A DNA stretch of 64,000 nt from Avena insularis. Taxonomy: Eukaryota > Streptophyta > Magnoliopsida > Poales > Poaceae. The position numbers were made by a program, and so were the translations under genes. Each line of letters starts with the position of its first letter. Position 1 is the first letter of the stretch. The notes below the pieces were generated by a model. That model worked only from the letters and a program-made list of their open reading frames with translations. It was not told where the DNA came from and searched no databases. The stretch spans positions 378,869,331-378,933,330 of the forward strand of contig CM042688.1 of NCBI GenBank assembly GCA_023614405.1, given 5' to 3'. Positions 20,744 to 31,892 of this stretch are shown one piece after another.

Positions 20744-22627
20744 TGTAACTACCTCGGTGAATTACGCTCTTAGTTACATGCCCGGATGAGAGAAAGTGGT
20801 TAAAATAGTACGGTGGGGCCCAGGGGCCACTCACAGGTAGACCTTTCGGCCGTCCTAACCACTTTCAGAACATCGGGACAAGAACGAAGCGTGTCAGCAG
20901 CGGCAAGGATCAACTACATACACAAGTGAGTATGTATGCAAGCCACATACAACAGTCCTCAGAGCTTCGGTGGGGTTTAAAAGTAAAGGCTATGCAGTGC
21001 TTGGGATTCAATTTAATGCAATCGTGACTCAATGATGCAAGAATAAGATAGAGGCAATAGGTACTATATGTATGCAAGCATGTGGTAGTGCTTGCACAGC
21101 AGCTCGATTGAAGCGAGAGAAGGATCCAGGTAGTGCTCACAGGATTCCTGATATATCCCCTGCTCAGCGTCTATTCGAAGAAGAACCAAACAAACAAGGG
21201 CCAACATAAATAAAGTGCACAAGCATATGTATTGAAATGCGACAAGCAAACAAGCATGCCATGATGAATTATGCACAATTTACATGGCAATAAAGTAGCA
21301 TGGCATGGGTGAGGTGTGGGGTACAAGATTAAAGCATTTTATTAAGTTTTAGTCATGTTTTGCTCTCATATAAGTTGTTGTATACTTTATATTTATATGA
21401 TGTGTGCTGCAATTCAGAACAAAGAATGCATAGATAGAACGGGCTCATCGCGCTGATCGATTTAGACATATTATTTGTTGAATTTGGAGTTATAAAACTA
21501 AAGTTATGAATTAATTAAGAAAAGGGCAATTTCTTGTAATTTTAATCATCTCGAAAATTGAAGTGCTCAAGTAATGTTTTGAAAGGCATATTTGAATTCC
21601 TCACATTTTCTGATTCCAAAACATATATTATTTGTGTTATTTGGAATTATAATTTTAAAGTTATTTAAAACAGATTTAAAAACATATTTAAACATTTCTG
21701 AATTCATTTTATTTAAAACTGAAAACCACCGAAACTTTTTATACAAAGCCTGAGCTAGCCACCGTCGCAGACAGGTGTGCCTCGCTTTCTTTGGCGCCCT
21801 TCTTGTGAGGACTTTGCTACATGGCCTGACCACCCACAGGAACTGACCGATGGGTCCGGCGCCAAAAGAGGCCCACACGACAGCGAGCGGAACAGGGGTG
21901 CCACGTGGGAGATCTAGGGCTGCGGGTTGAGGGCTGGAAAACCTGGGGTACCGCGGATTGAAGGAGAAAATAAAAAGGGGGTTTTCTGAAAGATGTGCAC
22001 GGAAGAATACACAAGAGAGGGATGATGAGGGTGGAAGGGAGAAAAGAAAAAGGTGGTGAGGATCTAGATTAAGTAAAAGACTCCACCCAAAATTCCAAAT
22101 AAAACCCAAGGGATAGAATGGTGGTGATTTGCATGGCCCATGCATGGGTATTAAATGCTAGGTTTTATCTTGTGAAAACAAAATAATGAACATGGCATTT
22201 ATACACATGCATTCCAAAATATGGAGTAAGGCCCAGCTAAAGGAAAATATAATTGGATTCATCCCAACCCACATAAGCTAGAGTAAAAGCCAAAAGGAAG
22301 TAGGCACTCATGGGAAATTAGGATGGTGGAATTATAAGGTGGTGACAAAGAAAGGTGGTGGAGCGGAATAAAAGATATGCCCCCAACTCAACTTGGGCAT
22401 CAAGCATTTCTCAAGACCCCAAATGCAATATATCAATAGCCAAATACAATTACCAATGCATATGAGAGAAGAGCCAAATGGAAAAGGGTTTTATATGATG
22501 CTCAAATGCAAGGTGGCATGATGACATGAGCATGATATAATTATGATGCATCAATTATATGTAGGAAGTAGCCATTATATTACTAAACCATGTAGCATTA
22601 CATATGTTAGACAGATGGGATGCTACA
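20744..22627 (-). repeat. E2 5' LTR, internally deleted (1884 bp)
   Basis: Aligns with 12098-15363 except for one 1371-bp gap; the gap corresponds to 12323-13693 and its two ends share the trinucleotide agc. Elsewhere it is highly similar, apart from short divergent blocks. The deleted part is at the inner (U5-side) end of the LTR in element orientation. Confidence 0.92.
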
Positions 22628-22632
22628 CCGGG
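22628..22632. repeat. Right target-site duplication of E2 (ccggg)
   Basis: Immediately follows the LTR terminus gctaca; matches 12093-12097. Confidence 0.95.
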
Positions 22633-23225
22633 GCATAGGGAAGCAATCGGATCAAGTCTTCAGTGCCCTTGTTCCGGACATAAAAGAAAGTCTGGGCCCA
22701 TCCTTTGCAGGAGTCCAGCCCGATGACTCGAGGGAAAACAGATAGCCTCCAGGGTGAGATGGATGCAGCTCCGAATTGAGTGAGCTGCTTGTCCTCTGGA
22801 TCGAGTTGAATATTTGGAATGACATTACGACGAAGGACGAAATACCGGATCCATAGCTCCTTCGTGGGCCATAATCCGGCATAGCCCTCGATCGTAGAGG
22901 CAAAAGTAGAAAGAGAGGTGATTGCGTTGGCAGGAAGGTGGTGCGGCTGAAGTCCGTATGTGCTTAACCAGTCATGGAAGAAATCGCTGACTGGCAAACC
23001 GAACTCCTGTTGGAAGTGCGACAAGAACACAACGTACTCACCCGGATTGGGTGAGGGGGCGAGTTCGGCGGAGGCAAGGCGCACGATGACGCCGGCGGGG
23101 ATGCGTCTGGTCCGGTAGAGCCAATCCAAGTCATTTTGGCAGACCCAGGACCCGCCCACGCCTGGTCATGACGGCGAGTCCTCCTCCATCTCTTGTTCAG
23201 CAACGACGAGCTCCTCCTCCGTCAT
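22628..23225 (-). pseudogene. E1 antisense gene, start and Transposase_28-like domain
   Basis: First part of exon 1. The ATG at 23225-23223 is followed after 19 codons by an in-frame TGA; a CGA to TGA change would explain it. The frame then encodes a domain with EYVVFLSHFQQEFGLPVSDF, LPANAITSLSTFAS and GLWPTKELWIRYF. From memory this matches the plant family Pfam calls putative gypsy-type transposon (Transposase_28); no search was run. The frame is broken at 22633 by E2 and resumes at 12097. E3 holds the uninterrupted counterpart from 32637. Confidence 0.75.
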
Positions 23226-24013
23226 CTGATAATCGCTGCCCTCGCTGGCGCTAGCGGCGGCGGGGGGCAAAGGCCTAGATTGGCAGCAACCCGTGGTGGA
23301 GGAGGTGCGTAGAGGTGGCGATGACGTAGAAATATGGGGGAAAAGATGCGGCGGCGGCGGTGCTGCTTGGGAGCACTGGCGGCAGCACGGTCGCGAGGAA
23401 GACCAAGAAGAAGAGCAAAGGGCAGAGGGGCGCAGTGAGGGGAAAAAGCCTAAGTGATGCACCCCTCCCCTATTTAACCTCTCCCACAAGGAGAAAGTGG
23501 GATCGCGTCCTGCGGGCAAGCCACACGCAGTGGCCGTGTACCACCCACATCGACCAATCAACAAGGAGCCACACAGAAGGCCACAGAATGGAGTTGGTCC
23601 CGTGACGTGACGCGTTGATGCGGTAAACGAGGAGTCGGGTGACCAGCGCCTGATGATCATGACAATTCTTTGCGGCGCTTACTGTGTTGGCCCTTAAAAT
23701 AAGACAACATAATGATTAGCCTCCACGTGGGTTAGCGTACGAGAGAAGGAATCAAGACCCGGATAGGACCGTGGTAACCCGGCCAGCAAGTGAAAACTTG
23801 GAATGTGTAGAGGGAAAGTAAAACCATGAGGTCCGAGTTGAAGTGGTAACCCGGCCGACAAGTGAAAACCTGGAACGTGCAAGGGGAATGCAAATCCATA
23901 TAACCCGAGACAAGGAGGTAACTCGGAAATAATATCCAAAGGTTAAACATAATTGAACCTGATGTGGCCTTAGCGGCCGAGGCAGCTAAGACCGCACCAG
24001 CTTCGGGGACTAA
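23226..24013 (-). promoter_or_regulatory. E1 antisense-gene upstream region and pre-LTR motif
   Basis: Contains a TATA-like GTTAAATAG on the minus strand (23478-23470), about 245 bp upstream of the antisense ATG; E3 has GTTAAGTAG at the equivalent place. A 72-bp direct duplication starts at 23771 and 23843. The bases just before the 3' LTR, TTCGGGGACTAA (24002-24013), stand in the polypurine-tract position, although only GGGGA is purine. Open frames here (for example 23166-23660 minus) are mostly leader sequence. Confidence 0.55.
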
Positions 24014-24785
24014 TGTTGGGGGGATACCCCGGGTAGGGTCACACCGGGGTATAAAGGCTGAGTTAGCCGAGGTTCGGAAAGGCCAAAGCGGATGCTGGCC
24101 GGGTCACCTCAAGGCAGGCCGAATCACGAGGTAACCTGGACCAGGGGGTGTTCGCCTAACTAAGTCTCAACCGACTTAAGAAGTAAGTCGGAAATGCATG
24201 TTTAACTTGTATGCAGGAACAGGTGTGGCCGGATCAACTATGATCCGGGGCACATCTAGCTTCTAGGAGAAGGAAGGAATCTCGCTGGTCAAAAGAAGCC
24301 CGATCGCCTTGCTGAGAGAAGCGGAACAAGGCGGGACCACAGGCGTGGCCTACAAGGTGACGATGCCCATGTCGGCGATCTTGGCGCCCAGAGGCTCACG
24401 TAGCCTCTGCATGTGTGTGAGGAAAAGTAACCCGGTCGGCTTACTACTTTGGGAGATGGCATATTCTTAGGAATATGCCTCCACGTATGCCCTAAGTGGA
24501 GACCTAGCCCCCCCCTATATAAGGAGGGCTAAGTCTTCTGTAGAGGGGGTTCCGATTTTTCTAGTTTGGCTAGGGTTTTAAGTGTGATATGTGAGCGAGA
24601 GTAAGAGGGCTCCTTCTTCCTCCTCTCGCCAATACAGCTCTAGGAGCACTTGTAACCTTGGAGGAAAAGCAAATATAAACTTCTGTGTGGAGAATCACTT
24701 CACTATCCCTCCCTGGATTCCCCTAGCGTGTATTAGTCCCCACCTTTAGCCTATCCATGGCATCTGCCGTGACACCACCACGACA
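24014..24785 (+). repeat. E1 3' LTR (772 bp)
   Basis: Pairs with 519-1289. It contains the inverted GNATATNC pair at 24458-24479, TATA near 24515-24522 and the terminal segment with an ATG that corresponds to the gag start in the 5' LTR. Confidence 0.95.
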
Positions 24786-24790
24786 TCGAC
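24786..24790. repeat. Right target-site duplication of E1 (tcgac)
   Basis: Five bases immediately after the 3' LTR, matching 514-518. The perfect match supports an intact integration event without inter-element recombination. Confidence 0.95.
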
Positions 24791-27209
24791 GGTGGCAATG
24801 GTAGGGGCAGTTCCTGGCCACCAAAACAACAGTATCATAGAGAGGGGAAGGAGGGGAGCGTAGCACGGTGACATGCAGAGAGGGAGCGGCAGGGAGGAGG
24901 GAGATTAGCTCGATTAGATGGAGGGGCCCGAGGCTCTTTTCTCTCTCTCGCTCGAGCAGCACACGACAGTGGAGAGGGAGAGGGGGATTGAGGAAGTGGG
25001 GTGGAGGGGGAGGGAGGCAAATGAGCCAGGGAGGGGAGCTGGGGTGACCCCTGGCCTATTTAAGTGGGAGGGAATAGTCCACCATGGGATTGGTCCCTTG
25101 AGCATGTGAGGGAGGAGGGAAACCAGGGGGAGAGGATGTTGTGGGCGGGGGGAGTGGTTTCTGGTGGTGTGCAGAGGGCAGAGGGAGCAGTGTGCAGCAG
25201 CTGCAAGGGGAGTAGAGAGGTTTGCAAGGCAAGACACCCACATGAGGATAAGCTCTAGTGTCCAAGCACTAGAGGACAAGCTGCTACAGTGATATGCTAC
25301 AGTGATCATGACCAGAGGAGATGGTGGTTGCTGTGGTGAGTGGTGGTAAGCCTTGGTGGTGATTGATTCTTGGTTTGGCTCAATAATTCCTTACTTTGCC
25401 CAATTTGATCAATTAGATGGTCATGAAGGAAGTCTAGAAATTTGACCTATGCAAGATGAGGCAAAGATGCTAGTACATGTGTGTGGGCAAGGTATAGCTC
25501 CAGGAATTAATTGAGATTTATTGGATGAATTTTGGTCCACTTTAGATCATTTATTCAAAAAGTGCAGAAATGGTTTCTAGAAGCTTGTTTGGTAATTTTG
25601 AATTGGACAAGTGTGGTTTTTGGTTTGAGAGGGTCTCAAATGTGACTACACACTTAGGGGAATTTTTCCAAGATTTATTGAGGCTTAAAAGCATTTAAAA
25701 CAATTATTACTCCATTTTTGCCATTTAAGAAAAAGGGCAAAAAGAAATAATAAAGGATCCTAATAATATTTATTTTTGAGGTGGGAAGATGGAGTATGAC
25801 ATATGGGTCTCAAAAGTTCTTAGAGTTGGGGAAGTTTTTTGGCAAAAACCAAACTTTCCTTTGGGAAAGGAGTTTTGGAGATTTTGACTATTAACGAGAT
25901 TTATTAGATTTCGAGCCATAATAATTATGGAAAATATTTTATAAATCTTGATGATCAAGGTAGATGATGTAGACAAGGTGTAGCAAGAATTTTCAACCTT
26001 GGGAATTGGAAATCCAACTTGAATTAGATGGAAAAACAAGGAACTGAGGATCTAGGGTAATGTTATTTTCATGCCACCAAAACCTTGCTGGATCTTGGAG
26101 CTCAGGGCTCACCTTGACACAAGGGATAGATGGATAGTTAGACCAAGTCATATAGATGATCATGTCAGGAGGATTTTGGATTGGTTACATTTGAGGTGGT
26201 CTAGAAGTGATGGCAAACTTTGTTGAAAATAAGGCTGCCATACCAGATGAGTCATCATGCCTTATAAACCATGTGGGTTTAATAAGCCCAAAGATCCACT
26301 TGGAACAAGTGAAGTAGATGTTGATATACCTATATGAGTAGAACACAACCATTCAAAGAGTTGGTCCATAGAAGGTTGGATGATGGTGTGAGCTTCTGTC
26401 AAAGTAGGCATGTTGACTAGATTTGTAGGTAAAGTTATTTTCTTGCCTGCAAAATCATCAAGAACAAGTGGGTTGGAGGATGATCTAACCAAGAGCAAGA
26501 GTGGGCATTGGTAGTCCTTAGGATGGTTAACAGGATGGTTCAAGTGCATTTCCAAAAATGCACATGGTTTGAGAAAGGGAGGCATCGAAAAAGGTGATGT
26601 TGGAAATAGTTTTCCAGACAGCCAAATTTGGCAGTTTTGAGGATTTTGACTAGAGTATGAGAGGGGATGTTTTTGATGGGTTGCAAGGTACCAAAGCATC
26701 ATCATGTGGATGATATTGAGGTGTAGAGGGAGTATAAGGGGTCCATGCTTGATATTGGTCTTCATTGACTTGGAGGCTTCTAGAATGGATCACTACAGAA
26801 TTGATCTGGTTAAGGGTTTTAGATGATCACCTAGTATCTAGAGATCAGATCCATATTGTATTATTGCTTAGGTTTTGGGGATTTTAAGGGTTCTTGATCC
26901 TAGAGGATGAGCTCCTAGGGTAGCTCATACTACTTCTAAGCAAACAAGTCAAACAGCAGATCAAGGCAACTCATCTTGCAAACAAATCATCTACTACTAG
27001 GGTTACCATCAAGCTTAGCTTGAGGTAAGGATGGGCAATTTTGAAAGGTTGGAGTCTGAACAAGGTAAGGTCCTTGGTACATCTACCAAGAGTAGAGTTC
27101 AAAAGATTTATAAAAGGTTTTGGACATCTTAGAGGTTCTGTCTTAAAAGCATAAGGAGATTGCAGATCTCCATAGTTTTGTCAATATAAGCTGAAGTTGG
27201 GATGTTACA
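24791..27209 (-). mobile_element. Left LTR of LARD-like element, terminal portion
   Basis: Continues position 513 after removal of E1. On the minus strand it starts TGTAACATCCC at 27209. It is AT-rich from 25300 to 27200. Near 24800-25200 it is purine-rich on the plus strand, so pyrimidine-rich on the minus strand, and preceded there by CTTAAATAGG (about 25064-25055) and a CCAAT pentamer (about 25093-25089), a promoter-like order. No gene recognised. With 1-513 it gives more than 2.9 kb of LTR. Confidence 0.65.
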
Positions 27210-29062
27210 GACCTTTCCCCCTTAAAAGAATCTCGTCTCGAGATTCAAGAGACTAGGGTTAGGGGATTTTGAGTCGGGTTGATACTAGGTGTCTTACGCG
27301 TACTATCTTACGGACTCCGTCTTTGAAAGTGGTTACTACATCGATGAAGTTGATCTTCAGTGTTCCGGGATGCACGGAGAGTTGAGCAGAGTCTAGTCCT
27401 AATTGTGAGGGATGACCTTCTTTTCCTTCCAGACTCTATATCTCGAGGGCTTAGACTGCACAGATTATCTCGATGCTGAGCTTCAATAAGTACTCGTCGG
27501 AGGATAGAATCTACAGCGGGGAGTACCTCTGCCTAAGGATTCACAACTCTTCCTTAGGGTCGTAGCGTATCCTATTTAACGATTTTAGGGTCGGGACTCC
27601 TGAGGTTGCTCCTGGCAGAGGGTTATTCTATTTTGTCAAAAAGACGCAGTCTTTCCCCCTTAAGGTTAAACTAGGGTAGCATGGGGATAACACATTCCTT
27701 TCTTCTTGGAGTCGTAGAATCTTCAGTTAGTTTTTCTTCTGATGTCTCACAGGTTGTTGTTTGGTGATAAGGCGTCAAGTCTGGTGGTCTTTCTGAAGTA
27801 TCCTCGGGTAGATATTCTTCTGAAGATTGAGTGGGAAGACGTAGTCTTTAAGGGGTTAGCTCAAGGTAAATTAGCGGTTTACGACTCTTCTTGCTAGAAA
27901 TTAGTCAGGGTTGAAGCAGTCAGCGTCGGGTAAGCGGTCTTCATTGGCATTTCTTGCGTTGCTTCCGATTGATGGCGGAGTGGACTCGTTGTCTTCACGC
28001 TTCCTAATCTTCTAACTTTAGGGGTGGTTCTGACCTTCTAGGGAGGATCATTCCGTTAGTTTGGGTAGGGTCGTCTAGATTAGCTAGTCTCCTGAGGCGG
28101 TCAGAATCTCTAATATACTAAAGGTTAGTGTGGTTAGGTCTTCACTTCTTGTCTTGGTTGACTTATCAGGTGGTTTCTTATGGATATTGAGGATCCTTTG
28201 GTGATACTTCCGGCTTCAACGGGATTCTTGCTATAGTAGACTAAGGAACAAGGGAGTGCGGTGTTATTGACGAGTCTTGCAAGGTGAGTTTGACGAGGTA
28301 TGCCGTCCTGCTGAGGTGAAATCTTCGAGTTGATTCTGACTTGATAATGTTGAACTCCTGGTTCTTGCGATGCTTTTCCTCTCATATACTCTCGAGGTTA
28401 GCCTGGGTATCATTACCAACAGCTAATACAGGGGTTTCCTGAGTTACTAAGTAGGTTATCGCTCCTCGAGTCCCATTTTTAAGGAGGTCAAAGAAAACCA
28501 TAACATACAAACAAGGCGAACAGAGCGAGGGGATCGCAATGTCCTTGGCAAACAATACCCATCAAGCAACACAGGATGCACTTAGGCAAGCAAACACGGT
28601 CAACGCTAGGGACCAAGGAGTTAACTACTCGCGATGTAGGGGAATCCTATCTTAGGACTATTAATCCTAGACCTCATCGCTCTTAGGGTCCGAGTCACTA
28701 TCTTGCGCATGAAGCCTTCACCAGGTCGTTGGATGCTTCTCGATAGTGCAACACCCAATGTCTTCTGATTGTGAGGATTCCGCTGGTAGGGCGATATTGT
28801 AGTCTCCTTGTGTTTGCTGGTAGTTGCTTGTATTCATCTTGTTCTCATTGTCTTCACCGGGTCTAGATCCTAGTTATTTAAAATCCGTAGGTTTGAAGTT
28901 TGGACGAGAGTTAGAGGAAACCATTGTCGAAAGCATTTCATTAGAGTAAGAGAAGAAGTAGAACTTTTTGAAACTCATCGGGAAACTAGTTTCCGAAAGC
29001 CAGGGTTTTCAAAATAAGGTTCCTGTCTAACGACCATTCTAGCTAAGGTTCCCCTACAGTCA
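27210..29062 (-). mobile_element. Non-coding interior of the LARD-like element
   Basis: About 1.85 kb with no frame over 83 codons and no gag/pol motif on either strand. Next to the LTR the minus strand reads TTTTAAGGGGGAAAGGTC, a polypurine tract (27210-27227). Interiors of this kind occur in LARDs such as Sukkula, which rely on proteins of other elements. An alternative is a normal Gypsy element that lost its coding region by deletion. Confidence 0.6.
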
Positions 29063-29080
29063 GGATGGCTCTGATACCAA
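29063..29080 (-). other. Primer-binding site of the LARD-like element (Met-tRNA type)
   Basis: The minus strand reads TTGGTATCAGAGCCATCC, the classical initiator Met-tRNA complement, 5 bases inside the inferred LTR end at 29086. Confidence 0.85.
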
Positions 29081-29085
29081 GTCTA

Positions 29086-31071
29086 TGGGGCCCCCGGATT
29101 AATCATCCGAGAAATCCCTGTTATGCATACACCACGTTCCCATGATCAGTGAGCCATGGAACATAACCGACAAGTATCATTGCAACATATGAGACATAGC
29201 AAATTACAAGACTTACATAAATGCCATTAAGGTTACACCAATAATCATCATCTTCATCAAGCATAGATCCCGATCCATTCCTTAACCTACAGGCAACTAA
29301 CTGGGAGAACGTCCTAGCTCGCATAGTCGCCAACATCCTCTTCTTCTTGATATCTGACCAAGTTAATAGCCAGGGACAATGCCAGTGAGTAATTTGAATG
29401 TACTCGCAAACCACCTTAAGATAACAATAATAACAAGAGGGTATGCAATATGGCTGTGGTAGTAGGAGGGATCCAAGAGAGGTTCTTTTCTCACATAATT
29501 TCTCTTGTAGATATAGCATCTACATATCTTTGCTGAAAACTTTTGTAAACCATTTTGAAAAGTTTTAGAAAACATCAGGACTGGGTCACCCATTTGTTCC
29601 CATCTTCATGTCGTCCCAAGACCAAACTCCTTTCTCTTCCTTCTGACCATCGCATGGTCAAAACCTTTCTCCTTTACGACCATCCCATGGTCAAAACATT
29701 TCCAAAGCCATTTCTTTTCCAAAATCCTTTTTGAAAACAAAACCTGCACCGCTCTACAGAAGTTTGTCCAACCCGTCCATATCTGCGGACACGGCTATTC
29801 GAATAGATTTACACTCTGAAGAGGTTGTACACTTTCCCCACATCATCTGGGTACACTACCCTGATCTACACCGATCATGGATCGAGTAACCGATCAAGAC
29901 TCTCCGGATGCCCACTCCAATATAAGTGCCTACCCATGAGTGTTACTCCCCTCAAAACCGACATCGGGTACCGAGGACCAACCAGAGCGCATTTTACACT
30001 TTACACAGTGAGCGCTTTCAATGAGGGGCTCATAGTAACGCCTGGCTATCCGCAGACAGTTCGTTCCTTCTCTAGGTTGATGTCCCACATGGACCCTTAA
30101 GGGAGAAAGCCCAGCCTCCGGGGATCGCGATCCCCTGTAGTAGTTGCGAGGCAGCTTATATCAGAATAGACAAACATCAAATCCAGCCCTGTCCCATTCC
30201 AGAGTAATGTGGTTGCACAGGGTTAAGTTGTTATAGCTAAACTGCAAAGAACCGGGTGCGTTCTCGTAAACCTTTTTCCTCCTGTTTTCCTCCAGCATTT
30301 CGTAAAACAAAACCTTTTCTCTTTCTCAACATCTCTTGGGATGTCCCACCTCACCAAGGTTTGATCATAAAAAATTTGGTGAAACTTTTCCGAGGTCTTC
30401 CCATCCTATAGCTTTGCTTCGGCTAAATCGGGGTCTCCAAAGGTGTGTGGTGTGATACACCATCTACCATACTAGGGACAAGTAGGTGTCATCAAGGGGG
30501 TGGTACTTAATAGTACAAAAATGTAATAGTTCAGAGGAGCCAAACCACTACCATGTATACATCAACATATAATAAAACAATGCAGTTTTAAATAAATAGA
30601 AGATAAAACATGCATAAGCAAAATAGTAGGACAAGGCTTATGAGCAAGAAGGTGGCTTGCCTGAGATTAGCAAAATGGCATATATGTCCCTGGACTTCTT
30701 CTTAGAATACCCAATAATACCAATAATAACCACTTCTTCTGATCTTCGAGATAATCGCAACTATCGTCGTCAGGGAGCACACATGCAAACAAGCAAGAGC
30801 ACAATCAACAAAAGGCATACAATCAACAATACGTACAGCAAGCAATGAACAATACAAGTTTATAGATCAATAGGTCTTAGGAAGAATGGATGTAATGAGA
30901 TTGGCCTTGTCTTGGAAATATTTGAAGGAAACCATATGGGTTTCATAGTCTAGAAACTAGGGATGGGAGGGTTTTGGATCAAAGACATATTCTATAAGGT
31001 ACCATTGTAAAAACATGATACCAACATATAGGTATTGATAAAATGAAACCAACAAAAGTGGTTTCACTATT
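29086..31071 (-). mobile_element. Right LTR of LARD-like element, proximal portion
   Basis: Starts TGGGGCCCCCGG on the plus strand and is cut at 31071 by E3. It shares no stretch with the visible left LTR, which is expected if the LTR exceeds about 4.9 kb and different ends are visible. A segment near 29767-29835 resembles 12989-13055 in the E2 LTR (shared TGCGGACACGGCT or CCGCGGACACGGCT core and following bases). It contains a perfect 16-bp palindrome at 30121-30136. Frames such as 29121-29519 minus are not supported as genes. Confidence 0.55.
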
Positions 31072-31076
31072 ATATC
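31072..31076. repeat. Left target-site duplication of E3 (atatc)
   Basis: Five bases before the left LTR of E3. The partner is not seen because E4 truncates the right LTR of E3 just before its end. Confidence 0.6.
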
Positions 31077-31892
31077 TGTCATGGTGGTGGCACGGCAGAT
31101 GCCATGGATAGGCTAAAGATGGGGCCAATGTGTGCTAGGGGAATCAAGGGAGGGAGAGCGTGGTGATTCCACGCACGGAAGTTCTTGTATATTCTCTATT
31201 AATGGCATTTACAGGTGCACTTAAGGCTCTCAACAAGAAGGAGACAGTGTCTCTTACTCCCTATTCACTAGCCCTAGAGTTCTACCTTAGACAGAGAATG
31301 ATTCATCTATCGGCCGTCCCTCTCTATGGAGGCCCCGGTGCTCCTTATATAGGGGAGCCCGGGTTACAATTCTAGGGCACAGGTGGCAGCATATTCTATG
31401 AATATGCTCCTTTCCTAAAGCAGATGCTTCTTTATTCCTCTTTAACGGCTCGTCCGAGCTTTGGACGTAACCCGCAGCGTCATCCTTGTCTTTTGGCGTC
31501 ACTGGGCATGGGCTACGTCATCCGGCTCTTCCCGCGTCACCTTGGTCACCACTGACCCACTGGTCCTCTCCTTTACTTTACTTTGCACATGCTTCAGGTA
31601 ATAAAGCCACCTTTTTACCAGCGGGGGATTCCTTCTCTTGGAAGCTAAGATAATTCGGCTAGCACATAGCTAATCCGGCTTACCCATTTACCTGCAAAAT
31701 AGATAGAGATGGCCGACACAAATCTTATGCCTGCCGGACCATTGTCAAGGAAACGCCCCATGGGCTGGGCCACACTGTGATTCGGTCTGCCTTGAGGTGA
31801 CCCGGTCAGCACTTCACTTTGACCGCGCCGTACCCCGGCTAATTCGGCCCTTATACCCCGGTGTTACCCTACCCGGGGGTATCCCCCCAACA
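31077..31892 (-). repeat. E3 3' LTR (816 bp)
   Basis: Read on the minus strand it begins TGTTGGGGGG at 31892 and ends ...ATGACA at 31077. It contains a TATA box (CTATATAAGG, near 31352-31344), the inverted GNATATNC pair (31388-31408), and the ATG that in E1 starts gag. Confidence 0.93.
31388..31408 (-). promoter_or_regulatory. Inverted GNATATNC pair in E3 3' LTR
   Basis: Arms AGCATATTC and GAATATGCT, 3-base spacer, about 37 bp upstream of TATA. Relative to E1 the outer pair is A-T instead of G-C, so both arms changed together. Confidence 0.6.

Larger units (their letters stand above)
12098..22627 (-). mobile_element. E2: Tekay/Del-like chromoviral Gypsy element nested in E1
   Basis: Flanked by a perfect 5-bp duplication (ccggg at 12093-12097 and 22628-22632). 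It is oriented opposite to E1. It has a Met-tRNA PBS, gag with a CCHC knuckle, PR-RT-RH-IN, and an integrase-linked chromodomain at the C-terminus, which places it in the chromovirus branch; long LTRs suggest Tekay/Del. The two LTRs have unequal length (3266 and 1884 bp) because the right one carries an internal deletion. The coding region has frameshifts and altered integrase residues, so it is defective. Confidence 0.93.
519..24785 (+). mobile_element. E1: Tat-lineage Ty3/Gypsy retrotransposon, complete but decayed, with E2 nested inside
   Basis: Both LTRs begin TGTTGGGG and end ACGACA, and the element is flanked by a perfect 5-bp duplication (tcgac, 514-518 and 24786-24790). Removing E2 (10.5 kb) leaves about 13.7 kb. 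The order is LTR, PBS, gag, PR, RT, RNase H, a second RNase H (aRH), IN, a spacer, a convergent antisense gene, and 3' LTR. A second RNase H plus an extra antisense gene between IN and the 3' LTR is known for the Tat group (Grande/RetroSat2/Tat-like), which is the basis of the lineage call. The sense reading frames carry at least five frameshifts and about ten stops, so the copy cannot encode its own proteins. Confidence 0.93.
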
